Shown: piece after piece, positions 27,673 to 36,755 of the stretch
Layout of the letters: every line of letters starts with the position of its first letter
Numbering within the stretch: the stretch's first letter is position 1
DNA from: an uncultured Pseudomonadota bacterium
GTDB taxonomy: Bacteria > Myxococcota_A > UBA796 > CAJQPC01
Assembly: GCA_913060515.1 (NCBI GenBank)
Contig: CAJXRZ010000027.1
Location: 1-64,000, forward strand
Length of the DNA: 64,000 nucleotides
Direction of reading: 5' to 3'
Position numbers and translations under genes: made by a program
Notes under the pieces: generated by a model
The model's input: the letters and a program-made list of their open reading frames with translations, nothing else
Database searches by the model: none
What the model was told of the DNA's origin: nothing

Positions 27673-27688
27673 TTAACCACTTGGTTAA
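27673..27688. promoter_or_regulatory. Candidate operator of the ArsR-type regulator
   Basis: Perfect seven-base arms TTAACCA and TGGTTAA are separated by two bases, and symmetry extends weakly outward (AAGG / GCTT side). The centre lies about 14 bases upstream of the regulator start codon, the usual place for autorepression by dimeric ArsR proteins. Confidence 0.6.
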
Positions 27689-27740
27689 GCTTAGTTCAAC
27701 ACAGCGCGGCTGGCCAGAAGACGATCTTCGAAACGCAGAA

Positions 27741-27770
27741 CAGCCCGACCCCCGCAAAGGGACCGGGCTG
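27741..27770 (-). terminator. Hairpin after the RTX lipoprotein gene
   Basis: CAGCCCG at 27741-27747 pairs with CGGGCTG at 27764-27770, with an inner CCC/GGG pair, 22 bases past the stop of the leftward RTX gene. The tail is only moderately T-rich, so termination strength is uncertain. Confidence 0.4.
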
Positions 27771-27791
27771 CTCTCTCTCACTCTCTTGAAA

Positions 27792-30700
27792 CTACTCCTT
27801 GGCGCCTACGTTTTGGGGAGGCTCGGCCATCGCGTCACAGACGCTCTCGACAGGCATTGGGGCGCAGCTTCCAAAGCTGGGGGCTGCGTGGGTCGCGGCC
27901 CAGCCACTGGGCCAGTCGTCCCAGGTGCGGCTGGGGTCGCTTCCCGTTCCGCGCCGCAGCTTGTCCCTCTGGCTGTCGCCGTCGCCGTACATGCTGTCGT
28001 CCCCTGAGTTGCCCCAGTGGCGGTCCTTGTGATCATCGTTGGTGGCGGTCCCGTCCACTTCTCCGCTCATGAAGTCATCGCCCTTCTGACCGAAGGAGAA
28101 GTCCTTTCCGCGAGAGATCTGCATGTCGTCGTTGTCCTTGCCACCGAAGGCGAAGGCCCGGCTTGGAGAGTCACTCAGCGAGGTGCCGCCCGATGCCGTG
28201 AGCACATCCGCTCCCTCGCCGCCCAGGAGCACCGCGAAGGCGCCGTTCGCGGAGACCTGGAGCACGTCGTCGTCCGAGCCACCGATGAGCACACCGGCGG
28301 TGGTGCCGGTCTGGCTCATGATGTCCTCGCCGTCGCCACCCAGGGCCACCAAGGTGGTCTGGATGTCATCGTCTCCGCCCTGGCCAAGGCCTGCGCCCAT
28401 GCTCAGAGCCAAGTCCTCTCCATCTCCACCCAGGGAGACATCAAAGCCTGCATCGCCCGACATGCAGTCCGCATCGTCACCGGCGAAGAAGACATCCAGG
28501 GTGTCCTGGCCGTGCATCGTGTCCACGCCCTTGCCGCCGAAGATGAGGTCCAGATTGGCGCCACCTTCGATCTCGTCGTCGCCGTCACCGCCCACCAGGA
28601 TGCCGATTCCGTCGTCGCCGTAGATGGCGTCCGAGTCCGCGTTCCCCAGCAGGATGTCCAAGCCGGCGCCACCAACGATCTGATCCTCACCGCTGGAGCC
28701 GAAGGCCAGGTCCACGCCCTCCTCGCCCCAGATGCAGTCGGCGCCGGCGTTGCCCATGAGCAGGTCGATGGCCCCGTCACCGCCGAAGATCACGTCATCT
28801 CCGTCGCTGGCGAAGGCGATGTCGATGCCGTCCTCGCCGTCCATCCAGTCGTCGGCGCCGTTGCCCAAGAGCACGTCCATGCCGTCGCCGCCGATGACGA
28901 TGTCCACCTCGGGACCGCCGATGAGCAGGTCCACTGCGCCTGCGTTGCCCTCGACCCGGTCCCGGCCCGTGCCACCGATGGCCAGGTCAATGCCCTCGCC
29001 CCCGGCCAGGCTGTCGTTGTCGCTGCCGCCGATGAGCAGGTCCAAGCCGTCGTTTCCGTTCACAAAGTCCTGGCCGCTGCCACCAATGACAATGTCAAAG
29101 CCCTCGCCGCCGCTCACGTTGTCGTCGCCGCTGCCGCCGATGACAAGGTCCAGGGCGCCCGGTCCTCCATTCACCACGTCGTCGCCGGAGTTGCCCAGGA
29201 CCAAGTCGATGCCTTCGCTGCCGTTGACTTGGTCATCGCCCTTGCCGCCGAAGACAAAATCCAGGTTCTCGCCGCCGTCCAGGACGTCGTCTCCCCGACC
29301 ACCAAAGACCAGGTCCAAGCCGGCACCTGCGTTGATGATGTCGTTGTGCTTGGAGCCGAACATCAAATCGAAGCGAGAAGAGCCGGTCAGGGTGTCGTCT
29401 CCCTGGCCCCCGAAGTGGAAGCTGCCGATGTTCCAGTCCACAGCGTCGATCTCGATGGCCCCTGGCAGCAGGTTGACCATCGTGTCATCGCCCCACTGGC
29501 CGAAGAGGAAGTCGATGCCGGCGCCGCCGTCAATCTGGTCGTTTCCAGCGGTGGCCGCGCTGAGCCCGTCGCCGAAGATGATGTCGGTGTAGCCGGTGTC
29601 CGCGGTGTCCGTGTCGTCGTAGGCAGGGTCCGAGCCGCTGATGATGTCGTTCCCGCGGCCGCCGAAGATGATGCTGCCCAAGTCCAGCTCAATGTCGATG
29701 TTGTAGACGGGGATGGTGAAGGTGTACGAGGCGCCTTCACCAGCAAAGATCAGGTCATCGCCGCTGCCGCCCAAGATGAGTTCGTGTTGGTCTCCGCCGT
29801 GCAGCTCGTCGTTGCCTGGCCCGCCCATGATCAGCTCGTGTCCCTTCCGTCCATTGATGCAGTCGTTGCCCTTGCCGCCCCACATGACCTCAAAGCCGTT
29901 CTCGTTGTCTCCACCGCGAATCACGTCATCGAAGGGCGTGCCGACGATGATGCCCACGCCGGCCAGCTCAAGATCGAAGACCGGGGTCACTGCATCGCAG
30001 GCGCCCAGGCTGCTGTCGTCTTTGGCGCTGGGGCTGGAAGAGGACGCGGTGGTGGCGCCGCCGCCTGACTCGGCGAACATGTCCGAGCCGACCACCCCTT
30101 GAATCAGGACATCGGCCGCGTCCGCTGGAGCGTGCCAGCCCACCACACCCCAAGCCACGCCATTGTCTCCGTCCATTCCAGGGGCATAGGCGGCCTCCGC
30201 GTCGATCTGGAATCCCTCTGCGAGGCCGTCTCCGATCTGGGCGTCCGCCTCCGCGTTGTCGGCCATGTCCATGTAGGGGGTCTCGGAGGCCTCGGTGGGA
30301 TCGACCGTGGGCTCGGCGCCGATGGCTTCTTCGATGCAGTCCTCGAGCAGGGCCATGTTGAGCTCCTGCTCCTCCAAGTAGGACTCAAAGGCCAGCTCGG
30401 TGGCGTAGACGCGGTCGTCGACCATCTGCCCGGATTCGTCGCGGCCGTCGTAGTCGTCTCCTTCCTTGTCCGGGAAGTACTTGTCGGCCACAGCCTCGAT
30501 GTCGTCGGCGATGAGCTCCAGCTCGTCCACACAGTCCTCGATGGCGGCTTGAAGGACAGCGGGGTCCGGCGCGGCAGCTTCCAGGGCGGCGGTCTCGGAG
30601 GAGGCCAAGGAAGAGTCCGCCAGAGCCTGAGGCTCAATCAAGCCCATCTCACTCTCGATGTCCACAGCCCAGCTGGCCATGCCCGAGGTCCCACTCTCTG

Positions 30701-31298
30701 CGGCATCCAGGTCGCTGCTGTCGGTGAGCACCACCACGCCGTCCTGCATCAGGGACTGGGAGCCAGTGACCTGGTCGTGGGCCAGGGTGACCAGCGCTTC
30801 GGCCTGCAGTCCCTGGTCCAGCTGCCAGTTGGCCCGGATGGTGTTGCTGGCGGCGGTGACATCGTCGTGCTTGTCGACCATCGCCGAGGTGTTCGCGCTG
30901 GCCCGCAGATCCTCGAAGGCGTCCTCGTCGGTGTCCAAGTAGGAGAAGGGCGCGTCATCCTGCATCGAGCCCTGCATCTTCACGGTGTAGTCGGGGGCGC
31001 TCACGTAGCTGGGGGTGGTCACATAGATGCCCTTGGCGTCGTCGGCGGTCACGGTGACCTGGGCACCCAAGCCTGCGGTGACAGCGAAGCTGCCGCTGGA
31101 GTCGATGCTGCCGTCGCTGGGGTCAATGATCCAGTAGTCAAAGGTCCCGGCCTGCACATCGGCGGCCAGAATCAGGCCTGGGTCGACGGTCAGGTTGTGG
31201 GTGCTGCCAGTGGGTACCGGGCAGGCGGTCAGCAGTGGAAGGCCCAAGAGGCCCAAACCAAAGAGCAGGGGGGAGCGGAATTTTCGGCTGCGTGCCAT
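27792..31298 (-). CDS. Large lipoprotein with RTX (haemolysin-type) calcium-binding repeats
   Basis: This 1168-residue protein has a lipoprotein signal with basic n-region and lipobox LTAC (Cys 26). Residues about 40-430 form a non-repetitive region with acidic helices. From about 470 to 1100 it is a long series of Gly/Asp nonapeptide-like units (GGxGDDxI and variants such as GLDLLIGGSDNDSLAGGEG), about thirty in all, the parallel beta-roll that binds calcium. Typical RTX proteins leave through type I secretion; this one is instead predicted to be lipidated, i.e. anchored to the outer membrane. ATG 31298 has GGAGGA seven bases upstream. It diverges from the MopE-like gene at 31516. Confidence 0.85.
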   Translation of the reverse strand: MARSRKFRSPLLFGLGLLGLPLLTACPVPTGSTHNLTVDPGLILAADVQAGTFDYWIIDPSDGSIDSSGSFAVTAGLGAQVTVTADDAKGIYVTTPSYVSAPDYTVKMQGSMQDDAPFSYLDTDEDAFEDLRASANTSAMVDKHDDVTAASNTIRANWQLDQGLQAEALVTLAHDQVTGSQSLMQDGVVVLTDSSDLDAAESGTSGMASWAVDIESEMGLIEPQALADSSLASSETAALEAAAPDPAVLQAAIEDCVDELELIADDIEAVADKYFPDKEGDDYDGRDESGQMVDDRVYATELAFESYLEEQELNMALLEDCIEEAIGAEPTVDPTEASETPYMDMADNAEADAQIGDGLAEGFQIDAEAAYAPGMDGDNGVAWGVVGWHAPADAADVLIQGVVGSDMFAESGGGATTASSSSPSAKDDSSLGACDAVTPVFDLELAGVGIIVGTPFDDVIRGGDNENGFEVMWGGKGNDCINGRKGHELIMGGPGNDELHGGDQHELILGGSGDDLIFAGEGASYTFTIPVYNIDIELDLGSIIFGGRGNDIISGSDPAYDDTDTADTGYTDIIFGDGLSAATAGNDQIDGGAGIDFLFGQWGDDTMVNLLPGAIEIDAVDWNIGSFHFGGQGDDTLTGSSRFDLMFGSKHNDIINAGAGLDLVFGGRGDDVLDGGENLDFVFGGKGDDQVNGSEGIDLVLGNSGDDVVNGGPGALDLVIGGSGDDNVSGGEGFDIVIGGSGQDFVNGNDGLDLLIGGSDNDSLAGGEGIDLAIGGTGRDRVEGNAGAVDLLIGGPEVDIVIGGDGMDVLLGNGADDWMDGEDGIDIAFASDGDDVIFGGDGAIDLLMGNAGADCIWGEEGVDLAFGSSGEDQIVGGAGLDILLGNADSDAIYGDDGIGILVGGDGDDEIEGGANLDLIFGGKGVDTMHGQDTLDVFFAGDDADCMSGDAGFDVSLGGDGEDLALSMGAGLGQGGDDDIQTTLVALGGDGEDIMSQTGTTAGVLIGGSDDDVLQVSANGAFAVLLGGEGADVLTASGGTSLSDSPSRAFAFGGKDNDDMQISRGKDFSFGQKGDDFMSGEVDGTATNDDHKDRHWGNSGDDSMYGDGDSQRDKLRRGTGSDPSRTWDDWPSGWAATHAAPSFGSCAPMPVESVCDAMAEPPQNVGAKE

Positions 31299-31459
31299 GG
31301 TGTCCTCCAGGACGTTTTGTCTGGAATCAAGGTAGGCGGGCAGCCCCAGAACCGAATCCCCCCAAGACCTTACCGAGGACCTCCTTCGGCCCGAAAACAC
31401 GAGACAGGCCAGCCCTTGGGAGCGAGCAGAAGACCGTGCCCACGCTCGTCACCCGAGGG

Positions 31460-31488
31460 TTGACAACCTCTGATTTCGGTGTTTGTAT
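31460..31488 (+). promoter_or_regulatory. Sigma-70-like promoter of the first MopE-like gene
   Basis: A perfect TTGACA at 31460-31465 is followed after 17 bases by TTGTAT (31483-31488). A transcript starting near 31495 would carry the GGAGG at 31506-31510 and the TTG start at 31516, but would exclude the earlier in-frame TTG at 31483. This supports the chosen start. Confidence 0.5.
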
Positions 31489-31515
31489 CCATGCAACCTC
31501 ACCCTGGAGGGCGGC

Positions 31516-32706
31516 TTGTCTCCCCTCATCGCGCTCCTGCTTGCCTGTCAGGCGCCTGCGCCAGTAGACAGCGGCTCGCCACCCGATTCGCCTCCGATCA
31601 GCCCGACCGAGGACTGCTCGGACGGCGTGGACAACGACTCCAACCTCTTGGTGGACTGCCAAGACCCGGCCTGTCGCAACTTGGAGATCTGCGATGAGAT
31701 CTGCGGCGGCGACGAAGACGTGGACGGAGACGGGGCCGCCGGCTGTCTGGACACGGAGTGCCGCTACGACCCAGCCTGCCAAGAGGACTGCTACGACGGC
31801 CAAGACAACGATCTGGACGGCTTGATCGATTGCTTGGACGATGACTGCAAGGACGCCGACTGCGATGAGATCTGCGATGACGGGATCGACAACGACTGGG
31901 ACGGCCTCCGGGACTGCTGGGACCCCGACTGTTTGCCCAGCACCGACTGCCGGGAGATCTGCGATGGCGGCGTGGATGAAGACGACGACGGCCTGGTCGA
32001 CTGCGAGGACGCTGACTGCTTTGGCAGCACCGCGTGCACTGAACTGTGCGACTCAGAGACAGATGAGGACCTGGACGGCTTTGTGGACTGCGCCGACGAG
32101 GACTGCTGGGGCCTGGCACCCTGCGAGGCCGAAAAGGAGGTCACTCTCCTACAGGCCACCATCGACCGCCGCCAGGGCGATGTCTACAGCGGCCATCCCA
32201 GCTTCTACACCTCCTACCTGAGCTTCGAGGGCACACTACGCCAGGTCAGTGGCATGGTGCGCTACCCCACGGACCCCGCCCAGGCCCTGTCCACAGCGAC
32301 GGCCTTCAAGAGCTGCAGCTTTCAGCTGGATACCTGGAACACCAGCGCACGCTTCCGGAAAGTCAGCTCTGAGATCTCCCACAATCCTCTGGATGTTCAC
32401 GGACTGGTCGTGGACTCAGACTGCCCGGAGCTCAGCGCAGACAACTTCTTGCCGGATGCATGGAATCAGGGGCCGAGCGCCAAGGGCTGGAGCCAAGGCT
32501 TGGCAGGTACCCAGATCGCCAGGAACAGCGAAGACGGCGTGATCTTCGAGCCCTGGTTCAGTGGCTCGGCGGTCTACGATCAGAGCAGCTCCACCTTCAG
32601 CAACTCGATGAGCTCCTTCTATCGACACGGCAAGAGCAGCTGGTTCTCGGGCAGCGTGGTGGGGGTTGCGCCCTTTGTGTGGGTGCCCAGGGACAGCCGC
32701 TTTTAG
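31516..32706 (+). CDS. MopE-like Cys/Asp-repeat lipoprotein (paralog A)
   Basis: This 396-residue lipoprotein starts with TTG; lipobox LLAC places the lipidated Cys at 11. Six tandem units of about 28 residues follow (pattern C-x-D-G-x-D-N-D-x-D-G-x2-D-C-x-D-x-D-C), as in the MopE-type metal-binding repeats, each with calcium-loop-like Asp residues and two disulfides. A C-terminal domain of about 190 residues begins EKEVTLLQAT. It carries features (SGMVRY, SCSFQLDTWN, FLPDAW) shared with the gene at 32898, so the two are paralogs. It is probably surface-exposed and calcium- or copper-binding; the ligand of the C-terminal domain is unknown. Confidence 0.8.
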   Translation: MSPLIALLLACQAPAPVDSGSPPDSPPISPTEDCSDGVDNDSNLLVDCQDPACRNLEICDEICGGDEDVDGDGAAGCLDTECRYDPACQEDCYDGQDNDLDGLIDCLDDDCKDADCDEICDDGIDNDWDGLRDCWDPDCLPSTDCREICDGGVDEDDDGLVDCEDADCFGSTACTELCDSETDEDLDGFVDCADEDCWGLAPCEAEKEVTLLQATIDRRQGDVYSGHPSFYTSYLSFEGTLRQVSGMVRYPTDPAQALSTATAFKSCSFQLDTWNTSARFRKVSSEISHNPLDVHGLVVDSDCPELSADNFLPDAWNQGPSAKGWSQGLAGTQIARNSEDGVIFEPWFSGSAVYDQSSSTFSNSMSSFYRHGKSSWFSGSVVGVAPFVWVPRDSRF

Positions 32707-32721
32707 ACGGCCACCGGTCCC

Positions 32722-32824
32722 TCACTCCATCGGGGTCTCATCTCTCCAGCGCCGGGACATCGCCACCTCGGCTTGGTAGGCGACGACCTCTTGCACTGGC
32801 GATGATGATCAGCCCGTCTTTGAG
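32722..32824 (-). pseudogene. Remnant of a duplicated glpD
   Basis: Read leftward, 32722-32797 encodes QEVVAYQAEVAMSRRWRDETPME and a stop, nearly identical to the last 23 residues of GlpD encoded at 34330. A 37-base stretch is identical between the two. The adjoining bases to about 32824 encode KDGLIIIA, matching GlpD KDGLITIA about 170 residues further upstream and shifted in frame, so the intervening part has been deleted. Nothing else of the gene remains. The fragment holds the same position after paralog A that intact glpD holds after paralog B. Confidence 0.8.
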
Positions 32825-32897
32825 GACGCTGTAACCTTGTGGTTGACGGGCCAAGGCTTGGGCCTCACTCTATGGAAGACTCGCCGAGGTGAATTGA

Positions 32898-34319
32898 ATG
32901 CTCTTGACCCTCCTGCTCATCGCTGCGTGCACCAAAGCCGTGGACCCCACCGACAGCGCTGACACAGAAGCCGCTGCCGAGGACTGCACAGATGGCCTAG
33001 ACAACGACGGCGACGCTCTGGTGGACTGCTCGGATCCAGACTGTGCGGCCACCTGCTTGGAGGAGTGCGATGGCCTGGACGGAGACCAAGACGGTCTGTT
33101 CGACTGCGATGACCCCGACTGCTACGGCTCTGCCTGTGCGGAGATCTGCACGGACGGCGTGGACAACGACGGCGACGGCCTGTTGGACTGCGAGGACGCG
33201 GACTGCTTGGCCGAGTGCGCCGAACAGGACTGCACAGATGGCCTAGACAACGACGCCGACGGCTTGATCGACTGCCGGGACAGCGACTGCTTCTCTGAAG
33301 ACTGTGGGGAGGTCTGCGAAGACGGCTTGGACAACGACGTCGATGGGCTGCTCGATTGCTTGGACCCCGACTGCTTCTCCCCCGACTGCTCGGAGCTCTG
33401 CGAGGACGGCAACGACAACGACGCCGACGGCTTGATCGACTGCCTGGACGCGGACTGCTTCTCCGAGGACTGCGCAGAGGACTGCACGGACGCGGCCGAC
33501 AACGACGCGGACGGGCTGGCAGACTGCGCCGACCCAGACTGCTTCTCCGCAGCGTGCCCGGAGGATTGCTGGGACGGCCTGGACAATGACGACGATGGCT
33601 TGCTCGACTGCGAAGACGGGGACTGCAACTCGGAGTGCACGGAGAGCGCGTGCGGAGACCGCCTCGACAATGACCGCGACGGTCTGCTCGACTGCGAGGA
33701 CGACGACTGTCTGAGCAGCGAGAGCTGCCTGCCCGAGAAGGAGGTGTGGATCACCAGCGGCAACATGTACCGGCACATGACCGGCCGCCTGGTGGTCCCC
33801 AGCTACCCCTCCACAAGCCAGAGCAGCGTCGCGACGATGACCAACATCTCTGGGCGCGTTCGCTATGCCGCGGGCTCCGGTCACCTATCGACCACTGGCT
33901 CCGTCGTGAGCTGTGACTTCCACATCAACACGTGGATCACCACCTGGACCGCGGGCCGACGCTGGGGGTCCTACGGCTACATCAGCTTGGGCGGCTTGCA
34001 GACAAGCGGGCTGAGTGTGGAGTCTCCCTGCACCGGCCTGCCAGGCAGCGAGTTCCTGCCCGACTACGACCGAAGCGGTCTGAGCGCCTCTCAGACTCGG
34101 TGGGGCCTGTTCCGAAACAAGCTCGTTTACTCGGCGAGCTACGGATCCGGTGCCTATCTGTTGGGCACACCCTGGTTCACCGGCTCAGAGATCATCTCGA
34201 GCAACAGGACCAAGTTTTGGGACACCAGCTACCTGGTCAGCTCGACCTGGAACCGGATCTACTCCGGGGAGGTGTCCGGGCTAAACTCCTTCACCTGGGA
34301 GCCGCCTCTGTCCCCGTGA
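32898..34319 (+). CDS. MopE-like Cys/Asp-repeat lipoprotein (paralog B)
   Basis: This 473-residue lipoprotein has the very short signal [11 protein letters not shown] (lipidated Cys at 11); an in-frame TGA immediately precedes the ATG, so no longer N-terminus is possible. Nine tandem Cys/Asp repeats (for example [20 protein letters not shown]) run to about residue 275. The C-terminal domain begins [12 protein letters not shown] and shares [25 protein letters not shown] and FLPD with paralog A. Repeat number differs (nine against six), indicating gain or loss of whole units. It is convergent with glpD, with 10 bases between the stops. Confidence 0.82.
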   Translation: MLLTLLLIAACTKAVDPTDSADTEAAAEDCTDGLDNDGDALVDCSDPDCAATCLEECDGLDGDQDGLFDCDDPDCYGSACAEICTDGVDNDGDGLLDCEDADCLAECAEQDCTDGLDNDADGLIDCRDSDCFSEDCGEVCEDGLDNDVDGLLDCLDPDCFSPDCSELCEDGNDNDADGLIDCLDADCFSEDCAEDCTDAADNDADGLADCADPDCFSAACPEDCWDGLDNDDDGLLDCEDGDCNSECTESACGDRLDNDRDGLLDCEDDDCLSSESCLPEKEVWITSGNMYRHMTGRLVVPSYPSTSQSSVATMTNISGRVRYAAGSGHLSTTGSVVSCDFHINTWITTWTAGRRWGSYGYISLGGLQTSGLSVESPCTGLPGSEFLPDYDRSGLSASQTRWGLFRNKLVYSASYGSGAYLLGTPWFTGSEIISSNRTKFWDTSYLVSSTWNRIYSGEVSGLNSFTWEPPLSP

Positions 34320-34329
34320 ACCCGGCCCC

Positions 34330-36003
34330 CTACTCCACCGGGATCTCATCTCTCCAGCGCCGGGACATCGCCACCTCGGCCTGGTAGGCAATGACCTCCT
34401 GCACCCGCCTGGCCTCGGTCCAGCCCAGCAGCTCCATCATGCGCGCGGCCACCTTCTCTACCGCGCCCAGGCCCTGATCTCGGTCGCGGAAGAAGAGCTG
34501 CGTACGCCGCTCCATCACATCGGTGACGGTCTCGGCCAGCTCTTGTGTCACAGCCCAGTCCACCAAGGCCAAGATCTCAGGTCGGCTGTCGACAAGCGGC
34601 TCCAGCATGCGCTGGTCAGTCACCGCCATCGCTGCGATGTCCACGCCGCGGGTGCCGTAGCGCTCAGCCATAAACAGGCAGGTCTTCTCGGGCAGCTTGC
34701 CCTGTGCCGCTTGGCTCACCAGCTCGGCGACGGCTTCCGCGTTGTCGTCTTCCGGCCACCCCACACCACCGGGAAGAGGCTCACGACCGGTGCGTGGGTC
34801 TTCCAGAGGCCGGTCCGCAAAGCCTTGGGTCATCTTGATCATGTCCATGGCCTTGGAGACCACCTCGCCGCCCATGCGCCGGTAGGTGGTCAGCTTGCCG
34901 CCGGCGATGGTGATGAGCCCGTCTTTGGAGATGTGGATCTCATGCTCGCGAGAGACGCTGGACTCGCTGGCCCCTTCCTGGCTGATCAAGGGCCGCAACC
35001 CTGCCCAAGTCGAGGTCACGTCTTCCCTCTGCAAGGCCGCCTTGGGGAAGTAGGAGTTGGCCGCATCGATCAGGTAGTCGATGTCTGCCAGATCCGCGCA
35101 GACCTCGGCAGGGTCCCCCTCGTAGTAGGTGTCGGTCGTGCCGATGTAGGTCTCGGTGCCCCACGGAATGGCGAAGAGCACGCGCTTGTCCACCGGGTGG
35201 TTGATGACCACGGCGTACTTGATGGGCAGGCGGTCCCCAGGGACCACGATGTGTACGCCCTTGGTGGGCGCCAGCAGCTTGCCGTGCTCGTCCGCCATCG
35301 CGCGCAGCTTGTCGGTCCACGGCCCGGTGGCGTTGATCACGGCGGTGGCCTTGATCTCCACTTCGCCCAGGCCATCGGGGAGCTGGTCCCGCACCCGAAC
35401 GCCGTAGACCCGGCCATTGTCGTTGTGCATCAGCCCAGTGACCTTGGCGTGGGTCAGAATCACCGCGCCGGCCTGCTTGGCGTCCAGCACCGTCTCCAGG
35501 GTCAGGCGCGCATCGTCCGTCGCGCAGTCCCAGTACAAGGGAACACCCTTGAGTCCCTTGGGGCTGAGCAGGGGCTCGATCTCCACCGCTTGCTTGGGCG
35601 AGTAGGACTCGTGCAGCTTGGGGGAGCGGAACATGCTCAAGCCGTCATAGAGCCACAACCCAGCACGCAGAGTGTTCACCCCGACGCGGCTGTGGTCGAA
35701 GATCGGGAACATGAATCCCAAGGGATTGACCAGGTGCGGCGCGATGTCTTGAAGGGTCTTTCGCTCGGAGACCGCCTCGAAGACCAGAGAGAACTCGTAC
35801 TGCTCCAGGTAGCGCAAGCCACCGTGCACAAGCTTGGAGGAGCGGGAGCTGGTTCCACTGGCGATGTCATCGGCCTCGACCAGCGCCACACGCAGTCCAC
35901 GACGAGCGGCATCCCGCGCCGCGCCGGCACCCGTGATTCCGCCGCCCACGACCACAATGTCGAACTGGGTCTGGCTGGCCGTCTCAAAAACCTCTTGGCG
36001 CAT
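34330..36003 (-). CDS. glpD: Aerobic glycerol-3-phosphate dehydrogenase
   Basis: This FAD enzyme at the inner membrane oxidises glycerol-3-phosphate to dihydroxyacetone phosphate, passing electrons to quinone. The 557-residue protein has the dinucleotide motif VVGGGITGAGAARDAA at 18-33. It also has the GlpD blocks SSRSSKLVHGGLRYLEQYEF, TKGVHIVVP, IGTTDTYYEGDP and WAGLRPL, and the C-terminal GlpD helical domain (YGTRG ... RRTQLFFRDRDQG). ATG 36003 has GGAG six bases upstream and is preferred over GTG 36015. No glycerol kinase or facilitator gene lies beside it. A fragment of a second copy survives at 32722-32824. Confidence 0.95.
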   Translation of the reverse strand: MRQEVFETASQTQFDIVVVGGGITGAGAARDAARRGLRVALVEADDIASGTSSRSSKLVHGGLRYLEQYEFSLVFEAVSERKTLQDIAPHLVNPLGFMFPIFDHSRVGVNTLRAGLWLYDGLSMFRSPKLHESYSPKQAVEIEPLLSPKGLKGVPLYWDCATDDARLTLETVLDAKQAGAVILTHAKVTGLMHNDNGRVYGVRVRDQLPDGLGEVEIKATAVINATGPWTDKLRAMADEHGKLLAPTKGVHIVVPGDRLPIKYAVVINHPVDKRVLFAIPWGTETYIGTTDTYYEGDPAEVCADLADIDYLIDAANSYFPKAALQREDVTSTWAGLRPLISQEGASESSVSREHEIHISKDGLITIAGGKLTTYRRMGGEVVSKAMDMIKMTQGFADRPLEDPRTGREPLPGGVGWPEDDNAEAVAELVSQAAQGKLPEKTCLFMAERYGTRGVDIAAMAVTDQRMLEPLVDSRPEILALVDWAVTQELAETVTDVMERRTQLFFRDRDQGLGAVEKVAARMMELLGWTEARRVQEVIAYQAEVAMSRRWRDEIPVE

Positions 36004-36102
36004 CGGGCACTCCACTCGCTTCTCGCTCGCTTAACCACCTGCATCACCCTCCGAGAGTGGCACTGGCGTGTTAGTCAAAGGCAGCGAGAAGGAGGTCCTC
36101 CA

Positions 36103-36735
36103 ATGCCCTGGCTCCGTTCCGACACCAGCGACTTTGCCGCCACCGCCCAAGCCGCCCCTGGCTGGTACTGGGTGCTGCGCCCCCGACAGGTGGGCCCACG
36201 CGCCTACGATGCCCGCGACGGCGTGCTCTGCTTGGTCTTGGTGCAAGCGGATGGGAGCCTGCTCTCTCCCCTTGCAGACCTCCGCGAGCTCTCTGAGCAC
36301 GACCTGAGCTGCCTGGACGACGACTCCGGCGCGCGCTTCCCCACTTGGTTCTCCGGCCCCGTCTCCCCCGGCGAGGTGGTCGGTACCGTGACCGCCAGCC
36401 CCACCGGCTCCATGTTGGTGGACGGCACCGCGCCCGCCACACCCGGATGGCACTGGTGTCGCACAAACGATGCAGCGCCTCTGCTCTTGGTCGATGGCCA
36501 GGGAATCGGCCCCATCTACTTGGCCGAAGACGAGCAGAAGAACATCCAGGTCTACCTGGCACAGACCGTCAGTGGTCAGGCCATCGACGTGGGCGAGTTC
36601 GGATTCGCTGAGCCTCTGGTCAGCACCGGCGGCGTGATCGACGCGGGCGGCACCTTGGGACGAGACACCGGCTACTTCCACGGCCAACTGCAGGTCCCTG
36701 CCGGCTTGCCCGACACCCTGGGTCCCCGAGGATAG
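36103..36735 (+). CDS. Hypothetical protein with two PGWxW segments
   Basis: I do not recognise this 210-residue protein. It has no signal peptide or transmembrane helix. Two similar segments are visible, APGWYWVLRPRQ near residue 19 and TPGWHWCRTND near 110, each followed by a hydrophobic strand and an acidic loop, which suggests an internal duplication. The C-terminus is Gly-rich (GGVIDAGGTLGRDTG). The AAGGAGG ribosome site seven bases before ATG 36103 is strong. It is read in the same direction as mutA with 20 bases between them, so it may be the first gene of the mutase operon. An open frame running from far upstream, antisense to glpD, is not real. Confidence 0.65.
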   Translation: MPWLRSDTSDFAATAQAAPGWYWVLRPRQVGPRAYDARDGVLCLVLVQADGSLLSPLADLRELSEHDLSCLDDDSGARFPTWFSGPVSPGEVVGTVTASPTGSMLVDGTAPATPGWHWCRTNDAAPLLLVDGQGIGPIYLAEDEQKNIQVYLAQTVSGQAIDVGEFGFAEPLVSTGGVIDAGGTLGRDTGYFHGQLQVPAGLPDTLGPRG

Positions 36736-36755
36736 AGGGCCCGCAGAGAGGCTCC

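Noticed and set aside
28800-29400. Regular DNA repeats in the RTX gene suggesting a CRISPR-like array
   Set aside because: The periodicity comes from codons of the nonapeptide repeats; units are degenerate and coding, with no spacers.
28017-30068. 683-codon rightward open frame inside the RTX gene
   Set aside because: It is the antisense shadow of the Gly/Asp repeat region; the composition is repetitive and it has no ribosome site.
34543-36102. Long rightward open frame antisense to glpD, in frame with the gene at 36103
   Set aside because: High-GC antisense frames stay open by codon bias; the glpD protein on the other strand is unmistakable and the ribosome site at 36089-36095 fixes the real start at 36103.
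36736-36755. Cobalamin riboswitch ahead of mutA
   Set aside because: The gap is only 20 bases, too short for a B12 riboswitch.
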